From Solirubrobacterales bacterium (GTDB taxonomy: Bacteria; Actinomycetota; Thermoleophilia; Solirubrobacterales; Solirubrobacteraceae), in assembly GCA_025964065.1 (NCBI GenBank), contig JAOPZO010000111.1:1-8914 (forward strand): a stretch of 8,914 nt of DNA, written 5' to 3'. Position 1 is the first letter of the stretch; the number at the start of each line of letters is the position of its first letter. The notes under the pieces were generated by a model. That model was not told the origin of the DNA and did no database searches. It saw only the letters and a program-made list of their open reading frames with translations. The position numbers were made by a program, and so were the translations under genes. Positions 6,300-8,914 of the stretch are shown piece by piece.

Positions 6300-7772
6300 C
6301 TAATGGGCGGGGGCGGCTTCGGGCACCGCGTGCGGCGGGTCCGCGGCGACCCCGGAGCGCAGGACGGCGCCGCACACGACGGCGCCGACCAGGAAGAGCC
6401 CGAAGGCCCACCGGAACGCGGTCGTGTAGCCGTGGACCGAGGCCTCGGCCAGCGTCGCGGCCGTCTGCGGGCGGCCCGCCGCGTAGCTCGTGACGGCCGA
6501 GGCGAAGATGGTCGAGAGCAGCGCGGTCCCGACGGAGCCGCCGACCTGCTGGCTCGTGTTGACCATCGCCGAGGCGACCCCTGCGTCCGAGGGATCGACG
6601 CCGGAGGTGGCGGTCGCGATCGCCGGGGCGAAGATGCAGCCCAGGCCGACGCCGACGAGCAGCAGGCCCGGCAGCACGGCACCGACGTAGGTGGAGCTCG
6701 TCTCGAGCTGGGTGAACACGAGCATCGCCGCGGCCGCCAGCAGCATCCCGACGGTCACGAGCGGCCGCGCCCCGATGCGCGGGACGAGCTTCGTCTGCGC
6801 CGTCGTCGCGGTCGCGATGATCGCGAGGTTCATCGGCAGGAACGCAAGCCCGGTCTTGATGGGCGAGTAGCCCAGGGTCTCCTGCAGGAAGAACGTCAGG
6901 AACAAGAAGACGCCGAAGATCCCGATCGCGCTGATGCCGATCCCGAGGTAGGAGCCGCCGCGGTTGCGGTCCGTGACGATGCGCATGGGGAGGAGCGGGT
7001 GCGCGACGCGGGTCTGGAGCACCGCGAAGGCGGCCAGGAGCACGACGGCGGCGGCGAGGAAGCCGACGGTCACCGTGTCGGTCCAGCCCGACTGCTCCGC
7101 GTGGGCGAAGCCGTAGACGAGCGCGAACAGGCCGGCGGACGCGGTGAGCGTGCCGGGGATGTCGAGGTGGGCGCGGCCCGTGCGCGGGCGGCGCTTCAGG
7201 ACGAGCGCCGCGGCGACCGCGGCGGGCAGCGCGAAGAGGAGGTTGACGTAGAGGCACCAGCGCCAGGAGGCGTACTCCGTCAGCACGCCGCCCAGGAGCA
7301 GGCCGATGCCACCGCCGCCGCCCGCGATCGCCCCGAAGATGCCGAAGGCCTTCGCGCGCTCCTTCGGGTCCACGAACGTCGTGGTGAGCAGCCCGAGCGC
7401 GGACGGGGCGAGCAGCGCGCCGAAGACGCCCTGGAGCGCGCGGGCCGCCACGAGCACCCCGAAGGACTGCGCCGCGCCGCCGATCGCCGAGGCGACGGAG
7501 AAGCCGACCAGGCCGACGACGAACGTGCGCTTGCGGCCGAAGAGGTCGCCGATCCGGCCCCCGAGCAGCAGAAGTGAGCCGAAGGCGAGCGCGTACGCCG
7601 TGATGACCCACTGGCGGTCGTTGGTCGAGAAGCCGAGGTCCGCCTCCGCGCTCGGCAGCGCGATGTTCACGATCGTCGCGTCGAGGACCACCATGAGCTG
7701 CGCGACGCCGAGGATCCCGAGGATCGTCCAGCGGCGCGCGTGGTTGGGGTTCTGCGTCGCGTCGAAGGCCAT
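6300..7772 (-). CDS. MFS drug exporter, DHA2 (14-TM, EmrB/QacA) family
   Basis: A 490-residue proton-coupled exporter expected in the cytoplasmic membrane. Family features: TM1 motif LDATIVNIALP (30-40, with the membrane-embedded Asp31), WVITAYAL (55-62), motif A GGRIGDLFGRKR (71-82) in the loop between TM2 and TM3, motif B RALQG (111-115), and an antiporter motif C region GAIAGGGGGIGLLLGG (147-162) that lacks the usual prolines, as in several actinomycete relatives. About 14 hydrophobic segments fit DHA2. Substrates cannot be predicted; members expel drugs, dyes or self-made antibiotics. The TetR gene lies 39 bp upstream in the same direction, so tetR-exporter readthrough is likely. A TAGCCT 6 nt before the ATG suggests an additional leaderless promoter. 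The start at 7772 fits the short polar N-terminus before TM1. Confidence 0.93.
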   Translation of the reverse strand: MAFDATQNPNHARRWTILGILGVAQLMVVLDATIVNIALPSAEADLGFSTNDRQWVITAYALAFGSLLLLGGRIGDLFGRKRTFVVGLVGFSVASAIGGAAQSFGVLVAARALQGVFGALLAPSALGLLTTTFVDPKERAKAFGIFGAIAGGGGGIGLLLGGVLTEYASWRWCLYVNLLFALPAAVAAALVLKRRPRTGRAHLDIPGTLTASAGLFALVYGFAHAEQSGWTDTVTVGFLAAAVVLLAAFAVLQTRVAHPLLPMRIVTDRNRGGSYLGIGISAIGIFGVFLFLTFFLQETLGYSPIKTGLAFLPMNLAIIATATTAQTKLVPRIGARPLVTVGMLLAAAAMLVFTQLETSSTYVGAVLPGLLLVGVGLGCIFAPAIATATSGVDPSDAGVASAMVNTSQQVGGSVGTALLSTIFASAVTSYAAGRPQTAATLAEASVHGYTTAFRWAFGLFLVGAVVCGAVLRSGVAADPPHAVPEAAPAH

Positions 7773-7778
7773 CGGGGG

Positions 7779-7784
7779 AGGCTA
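7779..7784 (-). promoter_or_regulatory. Candidate -10 element of the exporter gene
   Basis: On the minus strand TAGCCT ends 6 nt before the ATG, with no real Shine-Dalgarno. It is flanked by the inverted arms CGGGGG (7773-7778) and CCCCCG (7799-7804), which might form a hairpin or a protein site around the promoter. Confidence 0.4.
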
Positions 7785-7811
7785 CGCGCCGCGCCGCGCC
7801 CCCGGCCCGGA

Positions 7812-8417
7812 CTAGGTGCCGTAGACCGCGCGGATCCAGATGCCGTTGAGCGCGGCGACGAGCTCGCCGGGCTCCGCCGGGGCCCCCTGGACCATCTGTT
7901 GGTAGAAGGTCCGCTCGGTCATCCAGACGAGCGCGAACGCCGTCGGCCCGGCGGGCATCTCCGGGGACCGGCCCGCCGCCTGCTCCGTGGTGATGCGGTG
8001 CTCCGTGGCGTCCGCGAAGCGCTGCAGGAGCGCGCGCCAGAAGACGGCGATCTCCTCGTCGTACGTCGAGACCTCGACGATCGCCCGCAGCAGCGGACCG
8101 TGCTCGAAGTAGAGCTTCGCGATCGCGCTCAGCGCCTCGGAGACCTGGTCCTCGGGCGCGCCCTCGTCCCCGGAGAACCAGGAGTCGGCGCGGCCGTAGA
8201 GCTCGCCCGTGACGTCCTCGGCGAGCCGCATGAGCAGCTCGCGCTTGTCCTTGAAGTAGAAGTAGAACGCGGTCCGCGAGATCCCCGCGGCGGTCGCGAT
8301 CTTCTCGATCTTGAGGTCCTGGAACGAGCCGCCCGCGCCGAGCAGCTCCTCCGTCGCGGCCAGGACGGCCTGCTGGACCTGCGCGCGCTTGGCGGTGCTG
8401 GGCTGGGCCGAGGCCAT
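7812..8417 (-). CDS. TetR-family transcriptional regulator, EthR-like
   Basis: A 201-residue dimeric repressor type. The DNA-binding helix-turn-helix is at about 36-62 (KIEKIATAAGISRTAFYFYF then KDKRELL), with the FYFYF signature typical of TetR proteins. The ligand domain resembles mycobacterial EthR: an FWRALLQRF segment near the middle and a C-terminal ALVWMTERTFYQQMV ... IWIRAVYGT that parallels EthR's LMNERTLF ... IWVTSIYG. EthR represses a divergent monooxygenase gene and binds hydrophobic ligands; here the co-directional neighbour is a multidrug exporter, so it probably represses that exporter and itself until a toxic ligand binds. A perfect 7-bp inverted repeat at 8436-8459 upstream is a plausible operator. 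The start at 8417 follows a TAGGGT -10 element. Confidence 0.92.
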   Translation of the reverse strand: MASAQPSTAKRAQVQQAVLAATEELLGAGGSFQDLKIEKIATAAGISRTAFYFYFKDKRELLMRLAEDVTGELYGRADSWFSGDEGAPEDQVSEALSAIAKLYFEHGPLLRAIVEVSTYDEEIAVFWRALLQRFADATEHRITTEQAAGRSPEMPAGPTAFALVWMTERTFYQQMVQGAPAEPGELVAALNGIWIRAVYGT

Positions 8418-8423
8418 GGCGCG

Positions 8424-8429
8424 ACCCTA
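8424..8429 (-). promoter_or_regulatory. Candidate -10 element of tetR (leaderless)
   Basis: On the minus strand TAGGGT lies 6 nt before the ATG; there is no Shine-Dalgarno. The matching -35 position (about 8447-8452) reads TCAAGC, a poor match, and lies inside the inverted repeat proposed as operator. Confidence 0.45.
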
Positions 8430-8435
8430 GCCGAT

Positions 8436-8459
8436 CGACGCGGTGTGCTTGACGCGTCG
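8436..8459. promoter_or_regulatory. Candidate TetR operator (inverted repeat)
   Basis: CGACGCG (8436-8442) and CGCGTCG (8453-8459) are perfect inverted repeats with a 10-bp spacer, giving a 24-bp site. It covers the -35 position of tetR and lies 13 bp upstream of the -35 of the divergent promoter, so a bound dimer could control both sides. The repeat is seen; its recognition by this TetR is inference from position. Confidence 0.45.
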
Positions 8460-8472
8460 TGGGCCGCGGTGC

Positions 8473-8501
8473 TTGCCCGCCGTGACGCGCGCTGGTAGCT
8501 T
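8473..8501 (+). promoter_or_regulatory. Extended -10 promoter of the right-end unit
   Basis: TTGCCC (8473-8478), a 17-bp spacer and TAGCTT (8496-8501) preceded by TGG (8493-8495) make the best sigma-70-like promoter in the window. Transcription would start near 8508, leaving about 35 nt before the ATG at 8543. It is divergent from tetR. Confidence 0.55.
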
Positions 8502-8542
8502 CGCCCGCGCACCACCCCTCCGATCGACCGGGGGAGACACCC

Positions 8543-8638
8543 ATGACGCTCGCGCTTCCCGCCCACATCCGCAAGTCGCCCTCGCTCGGTTCGCCGAACG
8601 CCGGCCGCGTGATGTCCGCCGCCGCTCCCGCGTCCTAG
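8543..8638 (+). CDS. Small ORF of 31 residues, possible leader peptide
   Basis: I do not recognise a family. The frame starts at an ATG 7 nt after a strong Shine-Dalgarno (GGGGGAG, 8529-8535 region), downstream of a good promoter, and ends at TAG. The product starts MTLALPAHIRKSPSLG and ends in an Ala-rich tail (VMSAAAPAS), with no run of one amino acid that would mark classic attenuation, no membrane segment and no cysteine. Codons are G/C-ending throughout most of the frame. Two hairpins and a second short ORF follow, so it may be a leader whose translation influences downstream folding. It could also be a stand-alone microprotein. Confidence 0.45.
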   Translation: MTLALPAHIRKSPSLGSPNAGRVMSAAAPAS

Positions 8639-8655
8639 GTCTCCCCAGCAGATCC

Positions 8656-8683
8656 GGGACCCGGGCCACCGCCCGCCGGTCCC
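8656..8683 (+). terminator. Hairpin after the 31-codon ORF
   Basis: GGGACC (8656-8661) pairs with GGTCCC (8678-8683), and inside it CGGGC (8662-8666) pairs with GCCCG (8671-8675) around CACC, leaving a 2-nt bulge. The resulting 11-bp stem starts 17 nt past the TAG. Without a U-run it may be a weak terminator or attenuator between the two small ORFs. Confidence 0.4.
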
Positions 8684-8732
8684 GTGCTCCTCGATCGAAC
8701 CCTCGCTCGTCGCAGTGCGTCCGCCCGAACGG

Positions 8733-8755
8733 CGGTGGTCCCCATCAGACCACCG
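8733..8755 (+). promoter_or_regulatory. Hairpin before the last ORF, with an alternative pairing
   Basis: CGGTGGTC (8733-8740) and GACCACCG (8748-8755) form an 8-bp perfect stem with a 7-nt loop, 15 nt before the ATG at 8771. GGCGGT (8731-8736) can instead pair with ACCGCC (8765-8770) next to the start codon. The two folds exclude each other, so this could switch access to the ribosome site. Function is inferred only. Confidence 0.3.
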
Positions 8756-8770
8756 ACCCGAAGGACCGCC

Positions 8771-8914
8771 ATGCACTCCCTGCTCCACACGGACTACACC
8801 CGCGCCCTCGCCGCCGATCCACGCCGCGGGCCGGCGGGCTCCGGGGCCCCACGGCCCCCGCGGCCCGACGCCCCTCCCGGGCGGCTGAGACCGCTCCTGG
8901 CCCACGCGCTGGGC
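8771..8914 (+). CDS. Small hypothetical protein, 5' part only
   Basis: An ATG with AAGGA 5 nt upstream opens 48 codons that continue past the window end. The first residues (MHSLLHTDYTRALAADPRRG) are followed by an Arg/Pro/Ala-rich stretch and LRPLLAHALG. The pattern recalls short, basic, uncharacterised actinobacterial proteins that begin MH.L...DY.RA.A.D, but I cannot name a family. It is the second ORF of the unit that diverges from tetR, preceded by hairpins. Low complexity and high GC mean a false frame is possible. Confidence 0.45.
   Translation, partial: MHSLLHTDYTRALAADPRRGPAGSGAPRPPRPDAPPGRLRPLLAHALG

Noticed and set aside
7773..7804. Inverted arms CGGGGG/CCCCCG around the exporter promoter as operator
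   Set aside because: Simple G and C runs with a 20-bp gap are likely by chance at this composition; noted under the promoter only.
6118..8574. Very long minus-strand frame of about 800 codons over the exporter and tetR
   Set aside because: It is a shifted frame of two well-supported genes on the same strand, with an Arg-rich product lacking domains.

Overview
The window is very GC-rich DNA (third codon positions almost entirely G or C) carrying ordinary bacterial housekeeping genes. The gene order, the GC content and a ZTP riboswitch in front of glyA point to a high-GC actinomycete. A Thermoleophilia/Solirubrobacterales-type organism is a reasonable guess, but it rests on overall resemblance and not on a marker gene.

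Layout. Positions 1-480 hold no intact gene: two tandem 60-bp hairpin repeats, a 47-codon minus-strand remnant of an EamA/DMT-family transporter, a very strong palindrome at the broken end of that remnant, and a likely leaderless promoter for prfA. Positions 481-2966 are a tight plus-strand unit: prfA (release factor 1), prmC (which methylates that release factor) and tsaC (tRNA threonylcarbamoyladenosine synthesis). A possible 46-residue minus-strand ORF (2963-3103) shares its stop region with tsaC. Then follow rpiB, a ZTP riboswitch with a Shine-Dalgarno site it could mask, glyA, and a WecA/TagO-type GlcNAc-1-phosphate transferase. prfA-prmC-tsaC-(rpiB)-glyA-(wecA) is an old arrangement that in Bacillus and Streptomyces leads into the ATP synthase operon. 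Here that link is broken: wecA meets, tail to tail across 10 bp, a minus-strand pair made of an EthR-like TetR regulator and a 14-TM DHA2 drug exporter.

Divergent from tetR lies an unrecognised transcription unit: an extended -10 promoter, a 31-codon ORF with a strong Shine-Dalgarno, two hairpins, and a second small ORF that runs off the window end. A perfect 7+10+7 inverted repeat between tetR and this promoter is a candidate operator.

A recurring feature is a TANNNT hexamer 6-9 nt in front of the ATG of prfA, rpiB, wecA, the exporter and tetR, generally without a Shine-Dalgarno. This suggests leaderless transcripts. glyA and the small ORFs at the right end are the exceptions, having leaders and Shine-Dalgarno sites. 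No tRNA, rRNA, CRISPR array or transposase was seen. I found no clearly new multi-gene system; the least explained parts are the two ends of the window.
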